DNA of 64,000 bases from Gemmataceae bacterium (GCA_901538445.1 LR594585.1:2245918-2309917); one strand, 5' to 3'. Shown: positions 1 through 8,584, counted from the first letter of the stretch. The notes: generated by a model not told the origin, from the sequence alone. Made by a program: numbers and translations.

Positions 1-1
1 C

Positions 2-160
2 CGAGTCGAGGTCGTGGCGACGGACAAGGCTGTGTACGTCTTTGGCTCGGAGGCCCACGGGATGTACGTCGAGGCGTTCGACGCCGCGACCGGAATGAAC
101 CTCTTCCGCTTCTGCACCTGCTACTGGGACAGGTTTTCCGAGAGGTGGAACATTAAATAG
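2..160 (+). CDS. C-terminal end of an unrecognised protein (5' partial)
   Basis: The reading frame enters from outside the window and ends at TAG 158-160, giving the last 52 residues. The tail is rich in aromatic residues and ends WNIK, with FRFCTCYWDRF before it. No family could be assigned from this fragment. It faces the next gene, which is on the minus strand and ends 26 bases away, so the two are convergent. Confidence 0.55.
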   Translation, partial: RVEVVATDKAVYVFGSEAHGMYVEAFDAATGMNLFRFCTCYWDRFSERWNIK

Positions 161-186
161 AGTCGAGCCACTCCTCACGTCTCCCG

Positions 187-516
187 TCACTCCTTCGCCG
201 GCAGCGGCTGGGCACCGGGCGGCGGGGTGCCGTGACCGGCCTTCACGTAGTCCGCACGCAGCGCCGCGTACTCCTCGGGCGTCATGTCTGCGAAGGCGTT
301 GTCGGCGACGGCCGGCCGGCACGCGGCGTTCGCACGCGCCGCCACGCCGCGGGCGAAGATCTGCTTCAGGAACGGGATGCACCACCCGCACCCGGTCCCG
401 GCCCCGCCGCACGCCGACAACTGGCTCGGCACCTTCGGGTCGTTCAGCCGCACCCAGTTCACCAGCTTCCGCTGCGTGACGTGGAAGCAATAACACACCT
501 TGTCGTCGAGGTTCAT
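187..516 (-). CDS. BFD-like [2Fe-2S]-binding protein
   Basis: A 109-residue protein of the bacterioferritin-associated-ferredoxin (BFD) type. The ligand pattern is visible: C8-x-C10 near the N terminus, then C43-x2-C46 in CGGAGTGCGWC, the C-x-C ... C-x2-C arrangement of the Fer2_BFD fold. C36 is an additional cysteine. Family members bind a 2Fe-2S cluster and pass electrons, in the classic case to release iron from bacterioferritin, or sit as domains in reductases. The last ~50 residues are Ala/Pro-rich and probably unstructured. No bacterioferritin gene is adjacent, so the partner is unknown. The ATG start at 514-516 gives the expected short lead before C8. Confidence 0.85.
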   Translation of the reverse strand: MNLDDKVCYCFHVTQRKLVNWVRLNDPKVPSQLSACGGAGTGCGWCIPFLKQIFARGVAARANAACRPAVADNAFADMTPEEYAALRADYVKAGHGTPPPGAQPLPAKE

Positions 517-535
517 CGCGGTCCGCCGAATAAGA

Positions 536-631
536 ACCAGAGGGCAGAGCCTCAGAAGACAGAGGCCAGATGAAGAAGCGCGAGGTTCCTCACCTTCTGC
601 TCTTCTGTCCTCTGAAGTTCTGTCCTCTGGT
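536..631. repeat. imperfect intergenic inverted repeat
   Basis: The left part (536-563) reads ACCAGAGGGCAGAGCCTCAG and onward. The right part (601-631) is an imperfect reverse complement ending TCTGTCCTCTGGT. It sits in the divergent gap between the BFD gene and the RCK gene, upstream of the -10-like element. Confidence 0.6.
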
Positions 632-662
632 ATTCACACTGTGTCGGGGCACGGGCCGGCCC

Positions 663-668
663 TATTAT
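663..668 (+). promoter_or_regulatory. candidate -10 element for the RCK-domain gene
   Basis: TATTAT lies 41 bases before the GTG start at 709, which would give a leader of about 35 bases. No convincing -35 hexamer was seen. Confidence 0.35.
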
Positions 669-708
669 CCGGGGGTGAGGCCGCGTCCCGCAACCGCGAA
701 GGTGACCC

Positions 709-2658
709 GTGATCCAGCCAGTGGTACTGTGCGGCCTCGGGCGGGTCGGGTGGCGCGTCCTCGAGTCGGTGCGCGCCGCCGGGTTCCCGGTCGTCGTCGT
801 CGACACCACCATCGCCGCCGACGACCCGCGGTTGCACGGCGTCCGCGCCGTGAAGGGCGACAGCCGCCGGGCCGAGGTGCTCGAGCAAGCCGGCATCCGC
901 GACGCCCGGGGAGTCGTCATCGCCACCGGCGACGACCTCGTGAACATCTCGACGGCGATGCTCGCCCGGAAGCTGAACCCGACGACGAAGATCGTGGTGC
1001 GTATGTTCAACCGCAACCTCATCGACCGGCTCGCCGGGGCGGTGAAGAACACGGTCGCGCTGAGCGTCTCGGGGCTGGTCGCGCCGATGCTCGCGCTCTC
1101 GGCGGTGACCGGCGACGCGCTCGGCGTGTTCAAGCTCGAAGACGGCCCGCGGCAGGTGTCCGAACTCGAAGTGGCCGCGGGATCGGGGCTCGCCGGGCGG
1201 ACGGTCGGCGGGGTCGCCCGCGAGCACCAACTCGTGCCGCTCGCGCTGGTCCGCACCGGGCACGCGCCGGCGCTGTTGCACGACGTGCCGACCGACGCGA
1301 CGCTGGCCCCGGGCGACCGGCTCGTGGTGTGCGGCGCGCCGGCGAGCCTGATCCGGCTCCTCGAACGCGAGCGGGGCGTGTTGCTCCCCGGCATCCAGTG
1401 GGCCGGCCGGGTCCGCCGGTGGGTGCGGACCGTGCGGCGCACCCTCTGGGAAGTCGACCTGTCGGTGAAGATCGCCACCCCGGCGCTGTTCGGCACCATC
1501 CTCGTCAGCGTCCTCGTGTTCCGGTACGGGATCGGGGTCGAGTGGGCCGAGGGGCTGTACCAGACGGTGAGCATCATCGCGACCGGGGCGTCGATGCGGG
1601 GCGAGGGGCACTCGGGCTGGGCGAAGGTGTTCGTCAGCATCCTGAAGCTCGCCGGGGCCGCCCTCGTCGCGGCGTTCACCGCCATCCTCACGCAGTACCT
1701 GCTCCGGGCGAAGCTCAGCGGCGCGCTGGAGGTGCGGTGGGTGCCGGACGGCGGGCACGTCGTCGTGTGCGGGCTCGGCAACGTGGGCTACCGGCTCGTG
1801 AACGAGCTCACCGAGATGGGCGAGCGGGTGGTGGCGATCGACAACCGGGCCGACGGGCCGTTCATCGACACCGTCCGCCGCAACGGGGTGCCGACGTTCG
1901 TGGGCGACGCGACGGTCGCCGACGTGCTGCGGCAGGCCCGTGCGGCCGAGGCCAAGGCGGTCATCGCCGCCACGTCGAGCGAGCTGGCGAACCTGGAGGT
2001 CGCGCTGCTGGTCCGCGAGATGAACCCGCAGGCGCGGGTCGTGGTGCGGCTGTCGGACCCGGAGTTCGCCGAGGCGGTGCGGGACGCGGCCGACATCCGG
2101 CAGGCGGTGTCGGTGCCGGCGCTGGCGGCCCCGGCGTTCGCCGCCGCGCTGTTCGGGGACCGCGTCCAGGCGCTCGTCACCGCGGCCGGCCGCACGCTCG
2201 TCGTCGTCGAAATCGTCATCGACGCGGACGAGGTCCACCTGCTCGGCCAGTCGCTCCGCGGCGTCGCGCTCGACTACCGCCTGCTCCCCGTTGCGGTCGC
2301 CGGCCGGCCGCTCGACGCCGCCCGCGGGGGCCACCGGCTGAAGGTCGGCGACCGGCTCACCGTCGTCGCCGAACTCCCCGACCTGGAGCGGTTCCTCCGC
2401 CGCGAGGCGATCCCGAAGACGGCCGCCGCGGTGGTGGACTCGTTCCCGCCCACGGCCCGCGACGCACTCGTCTCGCTGGTGCGCGTGACGCGGAACTGCG
2501 ACGCGGCCGAGGCCGAGCGGCTCGTGGCCGGCCCGTTCACGCTCGCCGAGGGCGTGACCCGCGGCGAGGCGCAGGAACTGGTGGAACTCGTCGCCCGCGA
2601 GAAGGCCGCCGCGCGCGTCGTCGTTACCGGCGACCCAGGAATGTACGGGACCGCGTGA
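709..2658 (+). CDS. double RCK/TrkA-domain ion-channel-like protein
   Basis: A 649-residue protein with two regulator-of-K+-conductance halves. Rossmann nucleotide-binding signatures occur at residues 9-14 (GLGRVG) and about 355 (GLGNVG), each followed by a TrkA-C-like region. Between them, residues ~250-340 hold a two-helix membrane segment laid out like an ion-channel pore. In ordinary K+ channels the pore loop carries TVGYG. Here the corresponding stretch reads TVSIIATGAS, so the canonical filter is missing. RCK proteins gate K+ flux in response to NAD(H), ATP or ions. The RCK-pore-RCK order recalls large dual-RCK channels. Selectivity, and whether it conducts at all, is inference. GTG start; the next gene is convergent, 17 bases beyond the stop. 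Confidence 0.8.
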   Translation: MIQPVVLCGLGRVGWRVLESVRAAGFPVVVVDTTIAADDPRLHGVRAVKGDSRRAEVLEQAGIRDARGVVIATGDDLVNISTAMLARKLNPTTKIVVRMFNRNLIDRLAGAVKNTVALSVSGLVAPMLALSAVTGDALGVFKLEDGPRQVSELEVAAGSGLAGRTVGGVAREHQLVPLALVRTGHAPALLHDVPTDATLAPGDRLVVCGAPASLIRLLERERGVLLPGIQWAGRVRRWVRTVRRTLWEVDLSVKIATPALFGTILVSVLVFRYGIGVEWAEGLYQTVSIIATGASMRGEGHSGWAKVFVSILKLAGAALVAAFTAILTQYLLRAKLSGALEVRWVPDGGHVVVCGLGNVGYRLVNELTEMGERVVAIDNRADGPFIDTVRRNGVPTFVGDATVADVLRQARAAEAKAVIAATSSELANLEVALLVREMNPQARVVVRLSDPEFAEAVRDAADIRQAVSVPALAAPAFAAALFGDRVQALVTAAGRTLVVVEIVIDADEVHLLGQSLRGVALDYRLLPVAVAGRPLDAARGGHRLKVGDRLTVVAELPDLERFLRREAIPKTAAAVVDSFPPTARDALVSLVRVTRNCDAAEAERLVAGPFTLAEGVTRGEAQELVELVAREKAAARVVVTGDPGMYGTA

Positions 2659-2675
2659 CGGGGCCGCCGCACGCG

Positions 2676-3881
2676 CTAACGCAGCTTCGGGTACTGGGCG
2701 ACGCGGACGGGCGGCGGGTTGCACAGGTCGGGCGGGGCGAACTGCCACGCGGGGCCGGCCAGCCCGTCCCGCTCGCCCTCGCGGTACAGCTTCTGCATCT
2801 CGCCCTGGTCGATGCTGATGAGGGTCTCGGCGTCCACGTCGTGGTCCTGGCGGAGCGCCGTCAGGTGGAACCGCATCCCCGCCAGGACCGCCTGCCCGTG
2901 CAGGTTCCCGAGTTCGGACCGGCACCCGGCGTACATGACCGACTCGGTCGTCGCGCCCAGGATCGGCAGCACCCGCTGGCGGACCGGCGCGCCGTCGGCG
3001 TACAGCTTCCCGGCGACCACCGCGTACAGGTTCCCGGTCGCCCCGGGGACGACCGCCTTCCCCCCGCCCGCGGCGGCCGCCGCCCGGAACACGTTGGTCG
3101 GCACGAACAACTGCGAGGTGACCCCGCCGTCGGTGTGCAGTTCGGTCACCGGCTGCCCGTCGGGGCCGGGCACGCAGAACGGCACCGGCGGGAACATCCC
3201 GGGGACCGCGCACGACGCCAGGAGCACGTCGCGGAACAGCGCCGCGCCGCCGGGCAACCCGGCGATGTACCCCATGTCCCACACCACGAGCCGCCGGGTG
3301 GTCAGGTTCGTCGTCGCGACGTACAGCCGGCGGCCCTTCCGGTGCTCCTCGGCCACGTCCCGGAGCATCCCCGGGGTGACCTGCGACTCGATCAGCTTCT
3401 TGAGCGGGGCCGACGACGCGACCGCGTCCTTGAACGGGATCGTCACCCAGGCCCGGATGCGGAACACGTCCTCGGCCCGCACCCCGGTGTAGAGCGCCAT
3501 CGCGACGCCGTCGTACTCGGCCCCGAGGAACGCGTAGGGGGCCACCAGCGAGCCGACGCTCACCCCGGTCACGGTGTCGAACTCGGGCCGTGTGCCGGAC
3601 CGGGACCACCCGGACAGGAACCCGCTCGAGTACGCCCCGTACAGCCCGCCGCTCGACAGCGCCAGCACGTTCCGCTGCGGCCGCATCCCGTCCTCGGCCC
3701 CCGGGCCGCAACACAGCACGGCCCCCGGCGGGACCGCCAGCGGATCCTCGGCAGGGGCCAGCGACTGGCGGATCGACAGCGGCCGCCGGCCCCCGAGCGG
3801 GTGGCAGCCGACCGCGACCGCCGCCAGCACCAGGAGCGCCGCGAGTACGGTCGTCGGACGGTGGAACAGGGTGCGGGCCAT
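2676..3881 (-). CDS. patatin-like phospholipase lipoprotein
   Basis: A 401-residue protein of the patatin-like acyl hydrolase family. The catalytic elements are visible in order: a glycine-rich oxyanion stretch (SSGGLYGAYSSG), the nucleophile elbow GVSVG, and a later DGG motif carrying the dyad aspartate. The N terminus is a hydrophobic signal ending AVAVGC26, a plausible lipobox, so it is probably anchored outside the inner membrane. The start at 3881 was chosen over longer in-frame extensions because it places this signal at the N terminus. The family hydrolyses membrane or storage acyl esters; the substrate is unknown. It reads toward the RCK gene (convergent). Confidence 0.82.
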   Translation of the reverse strand: MARTLFHRPTTVLAALLVLAAVAVGCHPLGGRRPLSIRQSLAPAEDPLAVPPGAVLCCGPGAEDGMRPQRNVLALSSGGLYGAYSSGFLSGWSRSGTRPEFDTVTGVSVGSLVAPYAFLGAEYDGVAMALYTGVRAEDVFRIRAWVTIPFKDAVASSAPLKKLIESQVTPGMLRDVAEEHRKGRRLYVATTNLTTRRLVVWDMGYIAGLPGGAALFRDVLLASCAVPGMFPPVPFCVPGPDGQPVTELHTDGGVTSQLFVPTNVFRAAAAAGGGKAVVPGATGNLYAVVAGKLYADGAPVRQRVLPILGATTESVMYAGCRSELGNLHGQAVLAGMRFHLTALRQDHDVDAETLISIDQGEMQKLYREGERDGLAGPAWQFAPPDLCNPPPVRVAQYPKLR

Positions 3882-3980
3882 GCGGGGGACGTACCCGAAC
3901 CCGCGGCCCGGGTCAACGTGCGTTCCGGTGCGACGGAGGGCGACGCGGTGTTTCACAGTGGGTGGTTGGGGTTGTGAAGC

Positions 3981-4058
3981 CACCCCCTCGCTGGCGCTCA
4001 GGGTTCGCCAAGACGTTGCACGGCGTCTTGGCGAACCCTGAGCGCCAGCGAGGGGGTG
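3981..4058. repeat. palindromic repeat, family R1, copy 1
   Basis: Perfect 35-base arms (3981-4015 and 4024-4058) around an 8-base loop. The core CGAACCCTGAGCGCCAGCGA is shared with copies at 29038, 33598 and 57336. This copy lies in the divergent gap between the patatin gene and the five-repeat secreted protein. The rest of that 409-bp gap holds no gene. A TACGAT hexamer at 4243-4248 could be a -10 element for the gene at 4291. Confidence 0.9.
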
Positions 4059-4290
4059 ACGCGGACCCGGATTCAATCTCTGCGGAGCCCTGGGGTGCGA
4101 CGGGAACCCGGAACCGGCGCGGGTTCCGTTCGTAACACCCGGCACGACCGGCAAACCCGAAACCCCGGCCAGTTCGCGCTAAACAGTTCGCGGATTGCGG
4201 TCTATGCTGTTAACAAAGTCGCCTGCCGTCGTCGGACTCTGTTACGATCGCGGCCGCCGGCCGCTACCACCGAGTCTCCCAGAGGTTCCC

Positions 4291-5340
4291 ATGCGTAAGC
4301 GGATCGCCGTCGGGCTGTGCGCCCTGACGGCCGGCTTCGTGTCCCTGTTCGGCACGATGGCCCCGGCCGTCGCCCAAAAGGAGAAGGCGGACAAGACCGC
4401 CGACAAGGCGGCCGGTCCGCCGAAGTTCCTCTACGGCCACGACTTGCGGGTGCGACCCGGGGGCGAGACCGACTGGGTCAAGGCGAACAAGATCGGCTAC
4501 GAGGTGTTCGAGGTCCAGGACGAGGCGGTCCCGGCGATCGTCGCCATCAGCGAGGCCGGGGCGATCTCGGTCATCCGCAAGGGGCCGATCGACGAGAAGA
4601 AGACGTGCGACTGGCTCACGGCCCACGACATGTCGGTCCGCAAGGCCGGCGAGGCGAACTTCAGCTCGAAGACCAAGAAGTTCGGCGTCGAGCTGTTCCG
4701 CGACAACGGCGCGAAGCACCTGCTGTACGTGTGCGAGACGGCGTCGATCGCGTTCGCCCCGATCCCGGCGGCGCTCGTGAAGGACAAGGGGCCGAAGTGG
4801 CACCACGCCCTGGAGCCCAAGGTCCGCGCCCCGGACCAGACCGGGTTCGACAGCGCCAAGCGGGTCGGCCTCGAGGTGTTCAAGGACGAGAACACGGGCG
4901 GGCTGGTCTACATCACCGACATCGGGGCGATCGCCGCGGCCGCCGCGCCGGCGGCCCACCCGGACCCGAACAAGATCGCCCCGCCCAAGACCGAGTACGG
5001 CCTGGTGCTCAAGGTCCGCGGGGCGCGCGAGCCGGACTTCACCGAGAAGACCAAGCGGGTCGGCGTCGAGGTGTTCTCGGACGCGAACGCGGACAACCAG
5101 CTCCTGTACCTGACCGAGGCCGGGTACGTCGCGGTCGCCCCGAAGCCGGCGTCGTTCAAGGCCGACGCCAAGGGCGTGACCTGGAAGGGCGCGATGGCCC
5201 TCGCGGCCCGCAAGGGCGGCGTGAAGGGGTTCGACGGCGCGACCAAGTACGGCATCGAGGTGTTCGAGGACAACCGCACCGGCCACCTGATCTTCATCAG
5301 CGAGACCGGCTCGATCGCCGTCCTGCCGGTCGCGAAGTAG
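4291..5340 (+). CDS. secreted protein with five internal repeats, function unknown
   Basis: A 349-residue protein. Residues 1-~30 form a signal peptide (positively charged start, hydrophobic core, APAVAQ). The mature part is five repeats of roughly 50-75 residues. Each has a basic/hydrophobic strand (such as LRVRPGG or LVLKVRG), then a segment like KxxGxEVF, an acidic turn, and a closing strand such as LLYLTEAGYVAV or LIFISETGSIAV. Repeat cores with VGVEVF, FGVELF, YGIEVF and LGLEVF variants are easy to align by eye. This suggests a repetitive all-beta, propeller- or solenoid-like fold in the periplasm or outside the cell. I could not assign a named family. The ATG at 4291 is preferred to an in-frame upstream ATG (4195) because it starts the signal peptide. 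Confidence 0.75.
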   Translation: MRKRIAVGLCALTAGFVSLFGTMAPAVAQKEKADKTADKAAGPPKFLYGHDLRVRPGGETDWVKANKIGYEVFEVQDEAVPAIVAISEAGAISVIRKGPIDEKKTCDWLTAHDMSVRKAGEANFSSKTKKFGVELFRDNGAKHLLYVCETASIAFAPIPAALVKDKGPKWHHALEPKVRAPDQTGFDSAKRVGLEVFKDENTGGLVYITDIGAIAAAAAPAAHPDPNKIAPPKTEYGLVLKVRGAREPDFTEKTKRVGVEVFSDANADNQLLYLTEAGYVAVAPKPASFKADAKGVTWKGAMALAARKGGVKGFDGATKYGIEVFEDNRTGHLIFISETGSIAVLPVAK

Positions 5341-5356
5341 TATCGTTCGTCTTCGT

Positions 5357-5389
5357 CCGGTGGCACAGGCCTCTGGCCTGTGCCACCGG
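5357..5389 (+). terminator. strong hairpin after the five-repeat protein gene
   Basis: A 15-bp stem (CCGGTGGCACAGGCC, loop TCT, exact complement) begins 17 bases after the stop at 5340. There is no T-run after it, so it could act as an mRNA 3'-end stabiliser rather than an intrinsic terminator. Confidence 0.5.
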
Positions 5390-5510
5390 AACCGGAGCTT
5401 GTCGGTTCGGGTCGGGGGTTTAGCTCGGTGCCCTGCACCAGGGCGATGTTGCGTCGCCCGAGAGTGTGGCTTGTCGTGCGACCCGGGGAAGGCTGTTCCA
5501 GCACCGCTAT

Positions 5511-5595
5511 CGCATACTGGTCGTGCGCACGCGGGGCGGTCTGGTGCAACCCCACCAATCGTGGTTCCGCCCCGCGTGCGCACGACCAGTATGCG
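5511..5595. repeat. long inverted repeat
   Basis: Perfect 29-base arms (5511-5539 and 5567-5595) begin CGCATACTGGTCGTGCGCAC, with a 27-base middle. The similarity extends a few bases outward. It lies in the 465-bp gap between two convergent genes (ends 5340 and 5806). That gap holds only this and the neighbouring hairpins. Confidence 0.85.
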
Positions 5596-5661
5596 GCGGT
5601 GCCGTGAGCCTTCCGCGGACCAGGTCTTGAAGTGGACGCCGGCCCGACCGACAAACGCGTA

Positions 5662-5690
5662 GGCCCGCCGGAGCAATCCGGCGGGCCTTC
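5662..5690 (+). terminator. GC-rich hairpin, possible terminator
   Basis: The stem GGCCCGCCGG / CCGGCGGGCC (5662-5671 and 5678-5687) has the loop AGCAAT and is followed by TTCTG. It resembles an intrinsic terminator with a weak T tract, between convergent genes. Confidence 0.5.
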
Positions 5691-5714
5691 TGCGATTCCG
5701 GGCACCGCGGGGGT

Positions 5715-5801
5715 GTTTTGGCGAGCGGGGGGCGTAAGTCCCCCGGTGGAACAGCCATTCACCCACACCGGGGAACTTACGCCCCCCGCTCGCCAAAACA
5801 C
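5715..5801. repeat. inverted repeat, family R4, copy 1
   Basis: The arms start GTTTTGGCGAGCGGGGGGCG and end with its complement CCCCCCGCTCGCCAAAAC. A related element is at 23487-23571. It ends just 3' of the DUF1501 gene, which is transcribed toward it. Confidence 0.85.
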
Positions 5802-5805
5802 ACAG

Positions 5806-7131
5806 TCACACCAGTTGCTTGACCGGCTTCCCCTCGGGGCACAGCTCGATCGGCCGGCCGTCCTGCGCCTTGTACCAGGTGTGTAGCGGGACGCCGAGGG
5901 TGTGGTAGATGGTCGCGGCGATGTCCTGCGGGCCGACCGGGTTGTCGGTGACGTACTCGGCCAGCGCGTTGGTCGCGCCGACCACCTGCCCGACCTTGAG
6001 CCCGCCCCCGGCCATCACCGCGACGCCCGCGGTGCTCCAGTGGTCGCGGCCCGCGGTCGGGTTCACCTTCGGGGTGCGGCCGAAGTCGCCGAACCACACG
6101 ACGAGCGTGTCGTCGAGCAGCCCGCGGGTGCCGAGGTCTTCCACGAGCGCCGACAGCCCGCGGTCCACCCGCGGCAGCAGCCGGTCCTTGAGGCTACGGA
6201 AGTTGTTCGTGTGCGTGTCCCACCCGCCGTCGGTGACGGTGACGAACTGCACCCCGCCCTCGATCAGCCGCCGGGCGAGCAGGCACCCCTGGCCGAGCGA
6301 GTTGCGGCCGTACCGGTCGCGGACCTTGTCGGACTCCTGGCCCAGGTCGAACGCGCGCTTCGCGGCCGGGCCGGTGATGATGCCGTGCGCCTTCTCGTAG
6401 AACTCGTCGCGGGCCTTCTCGACCGACGACTCTTCCGCCTTCTGGTAGTTCTCCAGGTCGGCGAGCATCGTGTACCGCCGCTCCAATCGCACGCGCTCGG
6501 CGTCGCCGGCGAGCGACAGGTCGCGGACCTTGAACGCCGGCGAACTGGGGTCGTCGGGCACCTCGAACGGGTTGAACTCGTCGCCCAGGAACCCGGCGAT
6601 GCCGCCATTGAACCGCCGGTCGATGCTCTTGCCAAGTTGGACGAACGGGAGCATCCCCTGTTCGTAGCCGCGCTCCTTGGCGACGACCGAGCCGAAGCAC
6701 GGGAACGGGAGCGAGGCGTTGAACTTGTGCCCCGTCATCATGAGGTGGTCGGCGACGCCGTGCGACCCGTTCTTCGGGTCGTGCCCGCGGATGATCGCGA
6801 GCTTGTCGGCCTGCTTCGCGAGCATCGGCAGCGGGTCGCAGAACCGCACGCCGGGCAGGGCGGTGGCGACGGTGCCGAAGTCGCCGCGGACCTCGGCCGG
6901 CGCGTCGGGCTTCGGGTCGAACGTGTCGATGTGCGACGGGCCGCCCTGCATCCACAGCAGGATGCACCGCTTCGCCTTCGCCTTCGGGGCCGCCGCGGGC
7001 TTCGCGTCGCTCACCGCCTTGAGGTACTGCGGGAGGCCAAGGCCGAAGGCGCTGAGGCCGCCGACGCGGAGGAACGTGCGGCGCGGGACGCCGGAGCAGT
7101 CGGGAGCGGAGCCGGTGCGGAGGTCGAGCAT
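5806..7131 (-). CDS. DUF1501 domain-containing protein, Tat-exported
   Basis: A 441-residue protein. The N terminus carries a twin-arginine signal (PRRTFLRVGG) and a hydrophobic stretch, so it is probably exported folded. The body has DUF1501 hallmarks: CILLWMQGGPSHIDTFDPK, IIRGHDPKNGSHG, VTVTDGGWDTHTNNF and VVWFGDFGRTP. The family is distantly related to alkaline-phosphatase/sulfatase-like enzymes and is greatly expanded in planctomycetes, usually beside a DUF1549/DUF1553 cytochrome. No such partner is adjacent here. The substrate is unknown. The start at 7131 (MLDLRTG) places the Tat motif about 18 residues in. A longer upstream frame exists but would cover repeat sequence. Confidence 0.9.
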   Translation of the reverse strand: MLDLRTGSAPDCSGVPRRTFLRVGGLSAFGLGLPQYLKAVSDAKPAAAPKAKAKRCILLWMQGGPSHIDTFDPKPDAPAEVRGDFGTVATALPGVRFCDPLPMLAKQADKLAIIRGHDPKNGSHGVADHLMMTGHKFNASLPFPCFGSVVAKERGYEQGMLPFVQLGKSIDRRFNGGIAGFLGDEFNPFEVPDDPSSPAFKVRDLSLAGDAERVRLERRYTMLADLENYQKAEESSVEKARDEFYEKAHGIITGPAAKRAFDLGQESDKVRDRYGRNSLGQGCLLARRLIEGGVQFVTVTDGGWDTHTNNFRSLKDRLLPRVDRGLSALVEDLGTRGLLDDTLVVWFGDFGRTPKVNPTAGRDHWSTAGVAVMAGGGLKVGQVVGATNALAEYVTDNPVGPQDIAATIYHTLGVPLHTWYKAQDGRPIELCPEGKPVKQLV

Positions 7132-7304
7132 GACGAGTTCCCCGTGCGGGGTTGGGGCGGGAAGAGGGCAGCGCGAGGCAGGAACCGACAGGAGGGCTGT
7201 TTGAAGATAAGGATCGACCCGCCGCGGGCCGGTGTCAAGGGAAAAGGGCGCAACGCCGCGGGCGGGCGCATCGCGCCGCGGAGCGGTGCGACGAGGAAGA
7301 GACA

Positions 7305-7408
7305 ATCGGGCACGCGCACGCACGCGGGCACGGACGAAACGCAGACCACGCCGACGGTCCCGTGTCTTCCCGCTCTTCTCCGTCCCCGTGCCCCAGCCCG
7401 TGCCCGAT
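7305..7408. repeat. inverted repeat, family R6 (GGGCACGG-type), copy 1
   Basis: It begins ATCGGGCACGCGCACGCACG and ends CCCCAGCCCGTGCCCGAT, with GACGGTCCCGTGTCTTCCCG inside. The same layout recurs at 48377 and 53142. It lies in the 435-bp divergent region between the DUF1501 and metallophosphoesterase genes. No other gene is seen there. Confidence 0.7.
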
Positions 7409-7499
7409 TCTGTTTTTCGCCCACCCACCGCGCACCACCCACCACCCGCCATTTCCCAATCACCCCGGTTCCACTGTTTACCCACCCCGGTCCGTGAGA

Positions 7500-7505
7500 T
7501 ATAGT
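7500..7505 (+). promoter_or_regulatory. candidate -10 element for the metallophosphoesterase gene
   Basis: TATAGT lies 61 bases before the GTG start at 7567, in a locally AT-richer patch. No clear -35 hexamer was found. Confidence 0.4.
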
Positions 7506-7566
7506 TAGGGATTGAATCACCCCTGCCGCGTCGTCGGCCCCGTGACGTTCTTGTGAGACTCCCGGC

Positions 7567-8313
7567 GTGAAGGCGATCATCAGCGACATCCACGGCAACC
7601 TGGAGGCGCTCCAGGCCGTGCTGGCCGACATCAAGTCGCAGGGCATCTCCGACATCTACTGCCTGGGCGACATCGTCGGGTACGGGCCGAACCCCCGCGA
7701 GTGCGTGGACCTGGTGATGGAGTGCAAGCTCGTCATCCTCGGGAACCACGACCAGGGCGCGATGTTCGACCCGGACGGGTTCAACAAGTCGGCCGAGCAG
7801 GCGATCTTCTGGACCCGCCAGCAACTCGAGTCGTCCGGCGAGCCCCGCCCGGTCCGCGAGAAGCGGTGGGAGTTCCTCGCCGAGCGGCCCCGGAGCCACC
7901 GCGAGAACGGGTACCTGTTCGTCCACGGCAGCGCCCGCAACCCGCTCAACGAGTACGTGTTCCCCGAGGACGTGTACAACCAGCGGAAGATGGAGCGGAT
8001 CTTCGCCCTCGTCGAGCGGTACTGCTTCCAGGGCCACACCCACGTCCCCGGCGTGTTCACCGACAGCATGCAGTTCATGAGCCCCGACGAGATCGAGTTC
8101 GTCTACAAGCTCGACGGCCGCAAGACCCTGTGCAACGTCGGCAGCGTCGGCCAGCCCCGCGACGGCAACTGGCGGTCCTGCTACGTCGTCCTCGACAACG
8201 ACACCATCAAGTTCCGCCGCGTCGAGTACGACTGGCAGAAGACCCGCGAGAAGATCTACGACATCCCCGACCTCGACAACTTCCTCGGCGACCGCCTCGG
8301 CGAGGGGCGCTAG
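7567..8313 (+). CDS. metallophosphoesterase of the YfcE/MJ0936-like type
   Basis: A 248-residue calcineurin-like phosphoesterase. All metal-site blocks are visible: DIHGN at 7-11, [10 protein letters not shown] near 36, GNHD near 61, a histidine in FVHGS near 120, and the late GHTHVPG block that supplies the last metal ligands. These bind two metal ions to hydrolyse phosphate mono- or diesters. The small-size subfamily includes phosphodiesterases of unknown physiological substrate. It has no signal peptide, so it is probably cytoplasmic. The GTG start places the first motif at residues 6-11 as usual. Confidence 0.88.
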   Translation: MKAIISDIHGNLEALQAVLADIKSQGISDIYCLGDIVGYGPNPRECVDLVMECKLVILGNHDQGAMFDPDGFNKSAEQAIFWTRQQLESSGEPRPVREKRWEFLAERPRSHRENGYLFVHGSARNPLNEYVFPEDVYNQRKMERIFALVERYCFQGHTHVPGVFTDSMQFMSPDEIEFVYKLDGRKTLCNVGSVGQPRDGNWRSCYVVLDNDTIKFRRVEYDWQKTREKIYDIPDLDNFLGDRLGEGR

Positions 8314-8415
8314 GTTTGGTCGTTGGAAGTTGGGTGTTGGAAGTTGGACACCACGGCCCTCCGGTTTCCCACCCCCAACGTCCAATCTCCAGCGTCCCTG
8401 AGCGAATCACCTGAA

Positions 8416-8440
8416 GCCCACGGACCCGTCGTCCGTGGGC
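8416..8440 (+). terminator. hairpin downstream of the metallophosphoesterase gene
   Basis: A 10-bp perfect stem, GCCCACGGAC / GTCCGTGGGC, has a 5-base loop and is followed by GTCTGAGTTTCT. It lies about 100 bases after the stop at 8313. Confidence 0.4.
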
Positions 8441-8459
8441 GTCTGAGTTTCTCAGTCTC

Positions 8460-8526
8460 GGCGAGCCGTGTGTGTCAACACACGGGTGTCGGCGCTCAAC
8501 CCGTGTGTTGGCACACACGGCTCGCC
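8460..8526. repeat. palindromic repeat, family R2, copy 1
   Basis: The arms GGCGAGCCGTGTGTGTCAAC...GGGT and their complement differ by one base. The other copy is at 32031-32093. It lies in the 315-bp gap before yidC, which otherwise shows only a GTTGGAAGTTGG direct repeat (8322-8350) and the promoter. Confidence 0.88.
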
Positions 8527-8578
8527 CGAGAGCCCGGCGCACGCAGCCGCCAATCAGAGACGCTCGCGGCCGCCCCCA

Positions 8579-8584
8579 TAAGAT
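8579..8584 (+). promoter_or_regulatory. candidate -10 element for yidC
   Basis: TAAGAT lies 45 bases upstream of the yidC ATG. No convincing -35 hexamer was seen. Confidence 0.35.

Noticed and set aside
570-3977. Plus-strand open frame of 1135 codons
   Set aside because: It overlaps the RCK gene in another frame and the patatin gene antisense. The product is Arg/Pro/Gly-rich without motifs.
5511-5595. Phage attachment or integrase site
   Set aside because: No integrase, tRNA or direct-repeat pair is nearby. It is one of many intergenic inverted repeats.
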